A stretch of DNA of 57,643 nucleotides from Pseudoalteromonas arctica (GTDB lineage Bacteria; Pseudomonadota; Gammaproteobacteria; Enterobacterales; Alteromonadaceae): NCBI RefSeq assembly GCF_012927645.1, contig NZ_JABBMT010000023.1, positions 1-57,643 of the forward strand, in the 5' to 3' direction. Below the pieces are notes generated by a model, which worked only from the letters and a program-made list of their open reading frames with translations, ran no database searches and was not told the origin of the DNA. This document shows, one piece after another, positions 31,237 through 40,146 of this stretch; the first letter of the stretch is position 1, and each line of letters opens with the position of its first letter. The translations under genes and the position numbers were made by a program.

Positions 31237-31312
31237 TGGTGGAGCTAAGCAGGATCGAACTGCTGACCTCCTGCGTGCAAGGCAGGCGCTCTCCCAGCTG
31301 AGCTATAGCCCC
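31237..31312 (-). tRNA. tRNA-Ala (anticodon TGC)
   Basis: On the minus strand the 76-nt gene begins GGGGCTATAGCTCAGC and ends GAGCTCCACCA-like (GCTCCACCA), with CCA encoded at 31237-31239. The anticodon stem CCTGC/GCAGG closes a loop CTTGCAC with anticodon TGC, and the T arm carries GTTCGATCC. It is a lone tRNA gene, not in an rRNA operon. Confidence 0.97.
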
Positions 31313-31485
31313 ACATTCCTAAAGTTACGAATTTCGTAACCACTTGATATTCCCTTTCAAGCGGGACGAACTTTAATGAGATTTCTAAATTTGGTCAAGC
31401 ATTTTCTATATATTTTACGAATTTTCACGCAAGTAAACTATTTTTGCTAGACTAGCAGTCACTGGATAGTAAAAAGACTTTAAAA

Positions 31486-31875
31486 ATGAAAAAATATGCA
31501 TTGATCCTGCTCGTTTTGCTTTGCGGGTGCGCAAGTCAAAATGAACAACCGCCTTTTGAAATTAATAACAAACAGTTACATACCAAGCTGGATGAGCAAG
31601 GTAATAAAATTTTTGCCTATGTTGTGTCGGTTAAAGCAAATAGCCGCAAAAGTTTAAACTTAGAGCGACCACTTACTCGCAGTGAGTTTAAAAACTTTGC
31701 AGAGCAAGAATATTTTGAAGAATCGAATAGTTTAAAACTAGAATTAGAAGATCAAGCCGTGCACTTATTAAAACAAGAGTTGCATGATAAAAAATACTGT
31801 AGCGACGATAAATATGAGATAAATGAAGTGTTATGGCGAGATTTAAGTGTACGCTTGATGGGGCGTTGTTTATAA
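31486..31875 (+). CDS. small lipoprotein, unknown function
   Basis: The 129-residue product starts with a lipoprotein signal (MKKYALILLVLLCGCASQ) whose lipobox cysteine is at about residue 15. The residues after it (ASQN) would allow outer-membrane sorting. The mature part is charged with no repeats or known motif, and a second and third cysteine near the C-terminus (KKYCSDD, MGRCL) may form a disulfide. I do not recognise the family. Confidence 0.7.
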   Translation: MKKYALILLVLLCGCASQNEQPPFEINNKQLHTKLDEQGNKIFAYVVSVKANSRKSLNLERPLTRSEFKNFAEQEYFEESNSLKLELEDQAVHLLKQELHDKKYCSDDKYEINEVLWRDLSVRLMGRCL

Positions 31876-32055
31876 AAGTCGCGCCAGGATGTGTATCTAT
31901 GCTTGCTCTGGTGAATGATAAGCAAAATAATGTCACTTTATGGCTTGATCAAGACATATGGTTTGGTGATTTATTTCATTGTCATTAACTCGGGAACACC
32001 CAAACATGGTTATTGCAAAAAGCCGATTTAGAAACTTTTTTGCCACTACAGGGCA
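31876..32055 (+). pseudogene. possible decayed coding remnant
   Basis: One plus-strand frame reads VSMLALVNDKQNNVTLWLD, then IWFGDLFHCH, an in-frame TAA near 31984, and then TQTWLLQKADLETFLPLQG. The pieces look protein-like on both sides of the stop and weakly recall a cyclic-nucleotide-type sensory domain. It may be the wreck of a regulator. Confidence is low. Confidence 0.25.
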
Positions 32056-32760
32056 TCATCCTAAAGTGGTTTTTTTACCCGCTAGATAAGCTGAACTCAC
32101 TAAAATTAATCCGCATATACAGACCAATAATAACGAGGACATAAATGCGATATGGCCAAATTGTTGATATATCAAGCCAGGTACAAAAGAGCCAAAGCCC
32201 CACCACTATAATAAAACGACACATAAGCACCATTAGTTACACTCGGTGGTGCACTGCTTATTTTATTAACCAGCGGCAATAACGAAATAGAAGCTTTGCC
32301 AAGTCCATAAATCAGCAAAAATAGCCGCTAATACTCGGCCAAAGTAACCCCCAGCAATTGTACTGCCAATATAGAAGGTCATATTCTTTTGCAAACTATC
32401 AGCTTGATAAGTGCTGTCTATGTAAGTGGTCATTGCGGTGAGTGCGGCAGGTAAGGTTAAACCTTGTAAAAATCGTAGTAACAGTAATAACTAAAAACTG
32501 GGGGTATAAGCAAAAGCAACACAGGTAACAGCGAGTACTAGCATCGCGTAGCGAAGAATTGTTAAAGGGTTACGTTTAGCTAATAATAAGCCGTATACCA
32601 AAGGGGCAATCGCCAAAGGGAGCATAGTCGCCGTCATCAAGCTACCTGCGGTGGCAGGACTAACTGAAAATTGCTCTGCAAATAAGCTTAATAATGGCTG
32701 TGGTGCATAGAGCACAAAGAAGATAAACAGTGAGCAACTTAATAAATGACTGAACCGCAT
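32056..32760 (-). pseudogene. decayed MFS transporter
   Basis: The first 90 codons from MRFSHLLSCSLF read as the start of a 12-helix major-facilitator permease (LYAPQPLLSLFAEQFSVSPATAGSL is characteristic, read in two parts). That frame stops at 32491. Further minus-strand pieces continue in other frames: LLLRFLQGLTLPAALTAMTT, MTFYIGSTIAGG and, at the end, YYSGG then FGHIAFMSSLLLVCICGLIL, with a final stop at 32056. The total length is about 235 codons instead of about 400, so there is an internal deletion plus several frameshifts. The gene is non-functional. Confidence 0.85.
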
Positions 32761-32983
32761 TTTATTAGGCCCTACTACAAAAACCACAGCTTACCCTGAT
32801 TGACATTAAATTCAACCTCAATACGCTCTTTAAGTGGTTACTTTTATTCTAGAAATAAGTATTTATTGCGCTAAATCATATTCTCGATAGCAACACTTTG
32901 TTAGATTAATGGCCACAGCACTATGATTTCTCTGCATTGACGATTAAAATAATCTTAATATCAGTTTTTAATGGAACAAAGCC

Positions 32984-33523
32984 ATGGGTTCATTACAAGA
33001 CCAATTGCTACAAGCAGGACTAACCACATCACATAAAGCTAAAGTAGCTAAAAGTGAAAAGCGTAAGCAACAAAAAAAGCCAAAAAAAGGGGCAACCAGT
33101 AACCCTAGTGATCTGCAAAAGCATATTCAGCAAACAAAGTTAGAACAGCAGAAAAAAGCAGAAGAATTAAATCAAGCTCGTCAAGGTGAGTTAAAGCAAC
33201 GTGAGCAAGTTGCCCGCGTAAAGCAGATATTAGAGCATCATAATCAAGATTCGATTCGTGGTGAGCGGACTTTTAATTTTACTTACGAAAATAAAGTCAA
33301 AGAGCTCGACGTAAATGAACAAACCCAAAAAGCCTTATCAGGTGGCCGACTGGCAATTTGTGTATTAGAAGGGCAGTTTTTTGTACTTGAAGATGAGCCA
33401 GCGCGTAAAGTGGCAGAAGTTGATGAAAAGTACATCGTGTTTCATGTGGAGCCTGAAGACAAAGGTAAAGATGCAGATGACCCTTATGCTGATTTTGAAG
33501 TACCAGATGATTTAGTCTGGTAG
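32984..33523 (+). CDS. DUF2058 protein (YaiL-like)
   Basis: The 179-residue protein starts MGSLQDQLLQAGLTTSHKAK. A very basic lysine-rich helix (about residues 20-75, KSEKRKQQKKPKKG) is followed by the conserved FNFTYENKVKELDVNEQTQKALSGGRLAI segment, read in two parts, and an acidic tail ending YADFEVPDDLVW. This is the DUF2058/YaiL layout. Its basic N-terminus suggests nucleic-acid or ribosome binding, but no function is established that I know of. Confidence 0.88.
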   Translation: MGSLQDQLLQAGLTTSHKAKVAKSEKRKQQKKPKKGATSNPSDLQKHIQQTKLEQQKKAEELNQARQGELKQREQVARVKQILEHHNQDSIRGERTFNFTYENKVKELDVNEQTQKALSGGRLAICVLEGQFFVLEDEPARKVAEVDEKYIVFHVEPEDKGKDADDPYADFEVPDDLVW

Positions 33524-33665
33524 CCTAAGAGATCACTTGAACAGCGAGTTTGGTGATCTACTTGGTGTATAAATTACGTACATATGGAATGTACAAAGAT
33601 CCGTTATTATGGTCTACAATTAAGCTAATAATTTTTATAAACCGTCAAAAAGAAGAGAAAATACA

Positions 33666-33989
33666 ATGAGCAAGATAACAAAATTACTCTTAGGTGCAAG
33701 TCTCACTATGGTTGCTAGTATATCATTTAACAGCATGGCTGCCGATGGTGCAGCGCTTTATACAGCAAAGCTATGCCAGACTTGTCACGGTCCTGAAGGT
33801 AAAGCGCCGATCATGGCAATGTATCCTAAACTGAATGGTCAGAATAAAGACTACTTAGTGGCACAAATGAAAGACATTAAATCAGGTGCGCGTAATAATG
33901 GTATGACTGCTGCTATGAAAGCCATGGTTGCAACGGTAACCGACGAAGAAATGGCTGCGATTGCTGATTATTTAGCAAACGTAAAATAG
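33666..33989 (+). CDS. periplasmic monohaem cytochrome c
   Basis: The 107-residue product has a signal peptide (cleaved after SMA, near residue 25), one haem site CQTCH around residues 37-41, and a C-terminal methionine ligand region (GMTAAMKAMVATVTDEEM). It ends EEMAAIADYLANVK, typical of class I c553/c5-like cytochromes. It would shuttle electrons in the periplasm. It is a single gene with a strong terminator downstream. Confidence 0.92.
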   Translation: MSKITKLLLGASLTMVASISFNSMAADGAALYTAKLCQTCHGPEGKAPIMAMYPKLNGQNKDYLVAQMKDIKSGARNNGMTAAMKAMVATVTDEEMAAIADYLANVK

Positions 33990-34021
33990 TTTTTTGAGCG
34001 AGAGTTACTTTCTTAACTCAC

Positions 34022-34060
34022 AGAAAACAGCCACACCAATTTGGTGTGGCTGTTTTGTTT
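34022..34060 (+). terminator. intrinsic terminator after the cytochrome c gene
   Basis: AAAACAGCCACACCAA pairs with TTGGTGTGGCTGTTTT almost without a loop, one of the longest stems in the window, followed by GTTTTAAAT. Confidence 0.93.
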
Positions 34061-34148
34061 TAAATATTGATCATCCACGCACACTACTTTAGACTTCTAT
34101 CCATCTATTTCGTGTTTTGCTTTTAACGCGTTTAAATAAGGCTCCATA

Positions 34149-34916
34149 ATGTTTGAATTGCCACAACTTGATTTAAAAAATAAAGTCTCTGCACAAGAAT
34201 GGCAGTTACGAGTTGATTTAGCCGCCTGTTATCGGTTGGTTGATCATTTTCGTTGGGGTGATTTGATTTACACGCATTTATCGGCGCGTTTGCCGGGCAC
34301 TGACCATTATTTAGTGAATGCGTTTGGCCTCACATTTGATGAAGTAACAGCTTCTAATTTAGTTAAAGTGGACTTGGCCGGCAACATTTTAGATGACACG
34401 CCATTTGCAATCAATCCTGCTGGCTTTACGATTCATAGCGCGATTCACGAAGTGCGTGATGACGCCCATTGTGTTATTCACTTACATACTAAAGAAACGA
34501 TTGCCGTTGCCACGCAGCAAAATGGCCTGCTGCCACTTAGCCAGTATTCAATGTTTTCACTGCCGTCATTGTCTTATCACAGCTATGAAGGGCTAGCGGT
34601 AAATAATGATGAAAAAAAACGCCTGCAAGATGACTTAGCTAATACTAATCATATGTTGTTAGTAAACCATGGTGGTTTAACTGTGGGGCCAACGGTGGGT
34701 GATGCATTTATGCGTTTTTATGACTTGCAGCGTGCTTGTGAAATACAGCTAGCTTTACAAGCCAGTGGCCAAGCTGTTACACCAGTACCTCAAGCCATAA
34801 TCGATAATATTTATAATCAAGCGAATGTAGTGCACAGCGGTAGTACTGGTGGACAATTAGCTTGGCCTGCGATGTTACGTAAGGCTCATCGTCTTGATCC
34901 TAGTTTTGCAAAATAA
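34149..34916 (+). CDS. class II aldolase/adducin family protein
   Basis: The 255-residue protein has the class II aldolase fold signatures FRWGDLIYTHLSARLPG, HSAIHEVRDDAHCVIHLHTKET (zinc histidines in HLHT) and MLLVNHGGLTVGPTVGDAFM with the third histidine. Relatives cleave or process phosphorylated or free sugar acids. The next gene is an enolase-superfamily sugar-acid dehydratase 28 bp downstream, so it likely acts on the keto-deoxy product or a related compound. The substrate is not evident. Confidence 0.85.
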   Translation: MFELPQLDLKNKVSAQEWQLRVDLAACYRLVDHFRWGDLIYTHLSARLPGTDHYLVNAFGLTFDEVTASNLVKVDLAGNILDDTPFAINPAGFTIHSAIHEVRDDAHCVIHLHTKETIAVATQQNGLLPLSQYSMFSLPSLSYHSYEGLAVNNDEKKRLQDDLANTNHMLLVNHGGLTVGPTVGDAFMRFYDLQRACEIQLALQASGQAVTPVPQAIIDNIYNQANVVHSGSTGGQLAWPAMLRKAHRLDPSFAK

Positions 34917-34944
34917 TCTAAGCCTTGGTTAATAAGGAATTGTC

Positions 34945-36120
34945 ATGAAAGTTAATCGCGTTGAAGTGTTTGATATCCATTGTCCAGATAGACCTGCTTG
35001 GACTCCTGTATTTGTCCGTATTCATACAGACGAAGGAATTAGCGGGGTTGGCGAAGCTGGCCTAGCTTATGATCTTGGACACAGTGCTGCCGCTGCTATG
35101 ATCAAAGAAATGGCTGATGCTTTCTTAATTGGTCATGACCCATTTCAAACTGAAAAATTATGGTCGCGTATGTTGCGTGAAAGCTTTTGGGGGTTAGGTG
35201 GGGGGCCTGTAGTTTATGCCGCAATGAGCGCGATAGACACCGCTTTATGGGACATCAAGGGTAAAGCATTAGGCTTACCTGTGTATCAGTTGCTAGGTGG
35301 TAAAGTTAACGACAAACTGCGTACTTATGCGTCACAATTGCAGTTTGACTGGGACACTGAGTTTAAAGCGCTGGTACAGCCACAAGAATATGCAGAAGCG
35401 GCGTTAAAAGCAGTAGCAGAAGGCTACGATGCCGTTAAAGTTGATCCTATCCAATATGATAAAGACGGCAATACTTATTACGACCGCACTAACATTATTT
35501 CACGCGCTGAAATGAAGCTCTATCGCGCACGCATGCAGGCAATTCGTGAAGCAGTGGGTGATGAAGTCGATATCATTTTTGAATGCCACAGTTTACCAGG
35601 TGTTACCTCAGCTATTCAAATTGGTGAGATCGCAAAAGAATTTGACTGTATGTTTTATGAAGAACCAGTTAACTACTTAAATCATTCGTTACATGCCAAA
35701 GTAGCAGATAAAGTATCAGTGCCAATTGCGGGTGGCGAGCGTTTATATAATCGTTGGGGTGTACGCCCTTATTTAGAAGATCAAAGCATTAATGTATTAC
35801 AGCCAGATATCGGTTTATGTGGTGGTTTTACTGAAACTAAAAAAGTGTGTGATTACGCTGATATTTTTGATGTGCGTATTCAGGCTCATGTCTGTGGTGG
35901 CCCAGTTGCAACCGCAGCATCATTACATTTAGAAACGGCTATTCCAAATTTTTTAATTCATGAGCATCACACTTATGCAATTAAAAAGTGGAACCGAGAA
36001 CTGTGCTTACAAGATCCACAACCTAAAAATGGTTTCTTTGAAGTATCGGAAGATCCGGGCATTGGTATTGAACTTAACGATGAAATCGTGATGCGTTCAC
36101 AAAGAGTAGAGATTAAGTAA
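34945..36120 (+). CDS. enolase-superfamily sugar-acid dehydratase (mandelate racemase/MLE family)
   Basis: The 391-residue protein has an N-terminal capping domain and a TIM barrel with the superfamily residues. KVDPIQYD holds the catalytic lysine, and the metal ligands are in IIFECHS, FYEEPV and AGGERL. A C-terminal HVCGGPVATAASLHL with the general-base histidine region and a NGFFEVSEDPGIGIELND tail are typical of sugar-acid dehydratases such as galactonate or galactarate types. It would convert an aldonate to a 2-keto-3-deoxy acid. It is co-directional with the class II aldolase. Confidence 0.87.
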   Translation: MKVNRVEVFDIHCPDRPAWTPVFVRIHTDEGISGVGEAGLAYDLGHSAAAAMIKEMADAFLIGHDPFQTEKLWSRMLRESFWGLGGGPVVYAAMSAIDTALWDIKGKALGLPVYQLLGGKVNDKLRTYASQLQFDWDTEFKALVQPQEYAEAALKAVAEGYDAVKVDPIQYDKDGNTYYDRTNIISRAEMKLYRARMQAIREAVGDEVDIIFECHSLPGVTSAIQIGEIAKEFDCMFYEEPVNYLNHSLHAKVADKVSVPIAGGERLYNRWGVRPYLEDQSINVLQPDIGLCGGFTETKKVCDYADIFDVRIQAHVCGGPVATAASLHLETAIPNFLIHEHHTYAIKKWNRELCLQDPQPKNGFFEVSEDPGIGIELNDEIVMRSQRVEIK

Positions 36121-36517
36121 TCTGCTACGGGCTTCTAGCTATGAGAGGCGAGCTGAATCTAGCTCGCCTAATACTAAATTATTGGGTTTTATGATGGTTT
36201 ATGTAGTAGAAGCCAGTAAGTTTATAGATCAACTGAAAGACAGCTACTAGCGACGCTTTTATATTATTTCGTTTGGTTTTGTTTGGAGTTGATTAAAAGC
36301 TTAATGATAGTAATATCTTAGGTAATTTGTTAAAACTGTATAAAGTAGGAAGTGAGCGTTGAATCGATAGAAACTTGCGCGATAAGCGCACCATAAAATT
36401 GTTGAAAACATCACGAATGAGCGAAAGTGAACAATATGAAGAATGTTGCGAACATGGAAAGTAACAAGCTACTTACGTGAGCCATTATACTTTACAGAGC
36501 CTGCGGGGTAATGATAT
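36121..36517. other. gene-free stretch with one hairpin
   Basis: AGGCGAGCT (36146-36154) pairs perfectly with AGCTCGCCT (36161-36169) and may terminate the dehydratase transcript, although the following T-content is weak. The part from about 36345 to 36511 is richer in GC with small stems (for example GCGC-GATAA-GCGC) and may be a leader of the endonuclease V gene. No ORF is supported. Confidence 0.45.
36144..36171 (+). terminator. stem-loop after the dehydratase gene
   Basis: Nine-base perfect arms around GAATCT lie 25 bp beyond the stop codon. A downstream T-run is weak (AATACTAAATTATT), so termination is likely but not certain. Confidence 0.6.
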
Positions 36518-37021
36518 ATGATATTGGCTGTCGATGTTCAATATTACGAAAATTATGCAGTTATAGCTGGAATAACATTTAATAATTGGACAGATAAATC
36601 ACCATTAAAGGTCTACAAATCAATTGTACATAATCTTAAGGAATATATTCCAGGAGAGTTTTATAAAAGGGAATTACCCTGTATTTTACAGTTATTAGAG
36701 GAGCATCAATTATCTATTCAAGTCATAGTCATTGATGGTTATGTTTACCTGGATGGAGAGAGTAAACCCGGTTTGGGTAAATATTTGAATGAACAGTTAC
36801 CTAACACCAAGATTATAGGGGTAGCTAAAGGCCGTTTTGACGGGATAAGTGAACGATATGCGATAAAAAGAGGAGCAAGTAAAAAGCCACTTTATATTAC
36901 CTCTATTGGCTTTGATGTTTTAACAGCAAATTTCAATATTTCATCTATGCATGGTGAGCATAGAATCCCAACGCTTTTGAAATTGGTAGATCAATTATGC
37001 AGAGAAAGGTATGTGAAGTAA
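36518..37021 (+). CDS. endonuclease V family protein, short form
   Basis: The 167-residue protein carries the endonuclease V core: an aspartate in ILAVDVQYYEN, YIPGEFYKRELPCIL (matching the YxPGxLxxRExP motif with the catalytic glutamate), VIVIDGYVYLDG (second aspartate), GVAKGRF and GEHRIPTLLKLVD. Family members nick DNA or RNA 3' of deoxyinosine/inosine. It is shorter than E. coli Nfi (about 220 residues), lacking part of the N- and C-terminal extensions. No partner gene lies beside it, and its AT content is higher than its neighbours, so it may have been acquired. Confidence 0.82.
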   Translation: MILAVDVQYYENYAVIAGITFNNWTDKSPLKVYKSIVHNLKEYIPGEFYKRELPCILQLLEEHQLSIQVIVIDGYVYLDGESKPGLGKYLNEQLPNTKIIGVAKGRFDGISERYAIKRGASKKPLYITSIGFDVLTANFNISSMHGEHRIPTLLKLVDQLCRERYVK

Positions 37022-37224
37022 AAATGCAACATATATGAGCCTTAACTCTGTAAAAGAATCACTGGGGAAACCTTGACTTCATACATCATGAAATATTAAT
37101 GTTTGAGCATGGTAAAGAAGCAGTGGTCAAATTTGCTTAAGCGCGATTAGTCGATTCAGATATCAGCTCTCACTTTTTTTATAATAAATATTATACAATC
37201 AGCGTACTAAGTTTAAAACCTTGT
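37022..37224. other. spacer with a possible decayed coding remnant
   Basis: A short plus-strand frame reads NLDFIHHEILMFEHGKEAVV, then stops and continues as ARLVDSDISSHFFYNKYY. It looks protein-like but is too short and broken to assign. No ribosome site is present. Confidence 0.2.
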
Positions 37225-37290
37225 TAGCACCTAGCACCTAGCACCTAGCACCTAGCACCTAGCACCTAGCACCTAGCACCTAGCACCTAG
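37225..37290 (+). repeat. tandem heptamer array, nine copies of TAGCACC (CTAGCAC)
   Basis: Units begin every 7 bp from 37225 to 37281 and end with TAG at 37290, all identical. Each contains CTAG. The last CTA/TAG provides the stop codon of the minus-strand lipoprotein gene (37287-37289), so the array starts exactly at the end of that gene. A sister array differing by one base is at 49501. Confidence 0.97.
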
Positions 37291-37664
37291 ATATCATTCA
37301 CCTTACATTGTACATTCGGCAATGGCTCTGTGGCCTTACTGTCTAAATGCCTAACAAAACACAGATCATTTTTAATCAGCAATTCATAGCGGTCTGGCAT
37401 ATTGAGTTGCTTGCCCATAATTGGGTTGCCAAGTTCATCAGTTTTAGTAACGTTATCGACTACCATTAAACTGCGCTGCATAAATACATCCTCGGCGACA
37501 GCAATATTATCGCTACGCATTAGGCGAGCAATCCCTTGTGCAATAAGATCACTTTGTGGTTTTGTAAGCAGCGCATGCTGTAATTTAGGCGTTGCTGTTT
37601 CACCCGTTGCACAACCATATAGCAATAATGCCACCATTATGAAGAATACTTTTTTGTTTAACAT
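37287..37664 (-). CDS. small lipoprotein, unknown function
   Basis: The 125-residue product has a lipoprotein signal (MLNKKVFFIMVALLLYGCATG) with the lipobox cysteine at residue 18. The mature part contains two cysteines (LCFVRH and VQCKVNDI) and no motif I recognise. It follows the S41 protease gene on the same strand after an 18-bp gap, so the two are probably co-transcribed. The stop codon is supplied by the CTAG heptamer array. Confidence 0.7.
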   Translation of the reverse strand: MLNKKVFFIMVALLLYGCATGETATPKLQHALLTKPQSDLIAQGIARLMRSDNIAVAEDVFMQRSLMVVDNVTKTDELGNPIMGKQLNMPDRYELLIKNDLCFVRHLDSKATEPLPNVQCKVNDI

Positions 37665-37682
37665 TGGCGTTGCCTCAATAGC

Positions 37683-39254
37683 TTATTGCTTTGGTAATAT
37701 TTTGTTTTGTTCAGCCAAATTGACCGCACCAGTATTCTGCACGGCTGGTGTATCGCTATAGCGCGCAGGTGCAAAACCTTGTTTGCTCGCAATTGATGTT
37801 GCACTCGGACAGCTTTGTGTTTCACGGTAGTTAAGGGCGGCTGCTAAGAGGGCCTCATTTGGGTCGCCTAATTGATGGCTAAAGTCATCAGCAATGGCGC
37901 AACCGGCTATACGCACTGGTAAGCGGGCATTGTCAGTGGTATTTTGCGGCGCGAAACCATCTGAATATTCACTAAAACCTTTATTGTTCTCGCCGGTAAA
38001 TTGAATACTAAAGTAAGTTATATCGCAGTTATCGGTGGGATAAAAACCGTATGGCTTTCCACAAGTACCAGAGCCAATTTGAATTACCTCAATATCCGCA
38101 CCGCGTAAGCCATTCATAATTGCCTCACTGGCAGAGCAAGTGCTACTAGTGGTTAGTAAATAAACGCGTTTTAAATTAAGGCTCGGCAATGGTGTACCAG
38201 CAACCAGAGCTGGATTATCAGCAAAGCCAACAAATTCATCGGTGAACATAACGGGCTCTAAGCGCTTTCCATCAATTGGATTAAAAATAGGGTGTTGATC
38301 GTTAAAAATGGTTTTTTCGAAAATTTTCCCGTTGGTGTTCGCGGAGCCTGCGATCATATAAGCAACTTGACTGGCCATTTGTAAAAAACCACCGCCATTA
38401 TAACGAATATCAATAATCAGGTCAGTGACATTACTTGCTTTGAGACTATTAAAGGCATCATAAAGTGGTTTTTCAGCAATTGCATTGTGGTTATTAAATT
38501 GAAAGTAACCCACACTGCCATCAGCTAAAGTCTTCACGTTTGTGACTGGCCTAGAAGTAATCGTTTGCGAGTTTAAGATAACTTCGCGGGTTTCATCGGT
38601 ATTTATATCTTTGAATACAAAACTGGTGCTTTTACCTACTTTAGTTGGATATAAACCTGCGTTGAGGGTATCTACTTCAGCTTGCGAGTTGGCATTGATA
38701 AAATCAACACCATCGATTTCTAAAACCTCAAAGCCACGGGCAAGATTTTGTGCACTTGCAGGTGAGTTAGGCTCTGTATAGGTGATCACACCTTGGCGTG
38801 GTGCTGTAGGGCTGATTAATTTAACTTTAAAACCGTAACCAAGAGTCACTCCTGATTGGCTTTGGGCTTTCCATTGTGCGGTCGGTAGGCTGGAGTGAAA
38901 GTTATCTTTGTTTGCGCCTGACTCGGTAATTTGCTTGGTTTTTAGCAATTTAAAATATTCATTAACAGCAGGAGTTAGTGCTGGATCACGATCGATAATT
39001 TCGTCATACCAAAGGTAAGTTTCGTTACTCCATGACCTTAGCCAGTGCTTTTCGTTTAATGCTTGGCATTGTTGATAAAAATTATTAGAGGGCTGAAATA
39101 CACCTTGTGTCCAATTGATACTGTTACCAGAGTCGCCATCACCATCACCGTTGTTGTCGGTCATTGTACTACCGCCACCACAAGCAGTGAGCAGTGCTAG
39201 AAAAGAAACATTGAGAAACCCAATAGTGAGCTTTTGAATAGAGAAAACAGCCAT
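37683..39254 (-). CDS. S41 family (C-terminal processing) peptidase lipoprotein
   Basis: The 523-residue protein has a lipoprotein signal ending LLTACGGG (cysteine near residue 25), then an Asp/Gly-rich low-complexity linker. A PDZ-like region (VITYTEPNSPASAQNL, FEVLEIDGVDF) is followed by the S41 catalytic domain, with DIRYNGGGFLQMASQVA, the nucleophile serine in STCSASEAIMNGLRG and the lysine in GSGTCGKPYGF. It would be a membrane-anchored serine/lysine protease in the periplasm or at the outer membrane. Related Alteromonadales proteins are common, but their substrates are unknown to me. Confidence 0.87.
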   Translation of the reverse strand: MAVFSIQKLTIGFLNVSFLALLTACGGGSTMTDNNGDGDGDSGNSINWTQGVFQPSNNFYQQCQALNEKHWLRSWSNETYLWYDEIIDRDPALTPAVNEYFKLLKTKQITESGANKDNFHSSLPTAQWKAQSQSGVTLGYGFKVKLISPTAPRQGVITYTEPNSPASAQNLARGFEVLEIDGVDFINANSQAEVDTLNAGLYPTKVGKSTSFVFKDINTDETREVILNSQTITSRPVTNVKTLADGSVGYFQFNNHNAIAEKPLYDAFNSLKASNVTDLIIDIRYNGGGFLQMASQVAYMIAGSANTNGKIFEKTIFNDQHPIFNPIDGKRLEPVMFTDEFVGFADNPALVAGTPLPSLNLKRVYLLTTSSTCSASEAIMNGLRGADIEVIQIGSGTCGKPYGFYPTDNCDITYFSIQFTGENNKGFSEYSDGFAPQNTTDNARLPVRIAGCAIADDFSHQLGDPNEALLAAALNYRETQSCPSATSIASKQGFAPARYSDTPAVQNTGAVNLAEQNKILPKQ

Positions 39255-39303
39255 AATGATGATCTATTTTTACACAGTGTTAACTAAATGTAGCGGTTTT
39301 TAA

Positions 39304-40146
39304 TTAAATTTGGTAGCAGTACTGCGCATTTTTATAGCTAAGTTGTTGCCATACACTATGAGTATTACACAGCTCAAAATGGTTTGACCAACGCTGTTGA
39401 TAACTCGCGTTGATTTGACATACAGGGAAATTACTAGCAAACATAACGCGATGCTGGCCAAAGTGTTGCAAGATAAAGTTTAAACACTGCTGTTGCTGAG
39501 TTTGCAGCTGTGCGCTGAGTAGCTCAAAGCCTGAAAATTTAATCCAGCAGTTGGATAGTTGCGCTAATTGGCTGATGCCCTGTTGCCAAATTGACAGATT
39601 ATTGGGTAAACCCGCATGGTTTATTATTAATTGTAAATGCGGAAGTTGTTGGCAGTAGTTGATTAGTTGTTGGGTAATCGTAAGCTTTTCAACTTCAAAT
39701 TGAGCTTCAAATATCAGCTGCTTACTGGCTAATAACGCTAAGTTTTCTTGGCATGTAGCATGGCTTAGGCGCGTGGCATCAGCGCCTTCGGTGATATCTC
39801 TAATGCCCACTAAGCTTGGGTGTGATAAAGCGGTAATTGCATTATTAAAATCATCGGGGCGACTGTTAATATTGGCAAAGCTGATCGCTTTATAATTGTG
39901 GCCATTTAAGTGCTCAGCTAGCCAGTGCAGTTCATTGATGGGGTGTTGGTTATCAAAGCCTGCTTCAATGTGTACTAGGCCTGCAATTTCAAACTGACTT
40001 GCCTGCTGTAATTGGTTAACACTCATGGACGCTTTAATCGTATCTAAATTTGGCCAAGGCACAGGATTGTTACCTTGTAGCCAATCATATTGCCCTTGGA
40101 CTAAATTAAAAAAGTGTACGTGAGGGTCAATAATACGTTCACTCAT
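39304..40146 (-). CDS. amidohydrolase-family lactonase-like protein
   Basis: The 280-residue TIM-barrel protein begins MSERIIDPHVHFFNL with the amidohydrolase HxH metal motif. It also has NHAGLP, a WIKFSGFELL strand and FASNFPVCQI near the C-terminus. This is the amidohydrolase_2 subfamily that includes L-fucono- and L-rhamnono-lactonases. It overlaps the upstream SDR gene by 4 bases. The pairing suggests sugar oxidation to a lactone followed by hydrolysis. Confidence 0.85.
   Translation of the reverse strand: MSERIIDPHVHFFNLVQGQYDWLQGNNPVPWPNLDTIKASMSVNQLQQASQFEIAGLVHIEAGFDNQHPINELHWLAEHLNGHNYKAISFANINSRPDDFNNAITALSHPSLVGIRDITEGADATRLSHATCQENLALLASKQLIFEAQFEVEKLTITQQLINYCQQLPHLQLIINHAGLPNNLSIWQQGISQLAQLSNCWIKFSGFELLSAQLQTQQQQCLNFILQHFGQHRVMFASNFPVCQINASYQQRWSNHFELCNTHSVWQQLSYKNAQYCYQI

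Noticed and set aside
31086..31301. 71-codon plus-strand ORF ending VVELSRIELLTSCVQGRRSPS
   Set aside because: The C-terminal half is the antisense of tRNA-Ala and the first part overlaps the proBA terminator; it is a well-known spurious reading.
37225..37290. Heptamer array as a CRISPR
   Set aside because: Units are contiguous 7-mers with no spacers and no cas genes are present.
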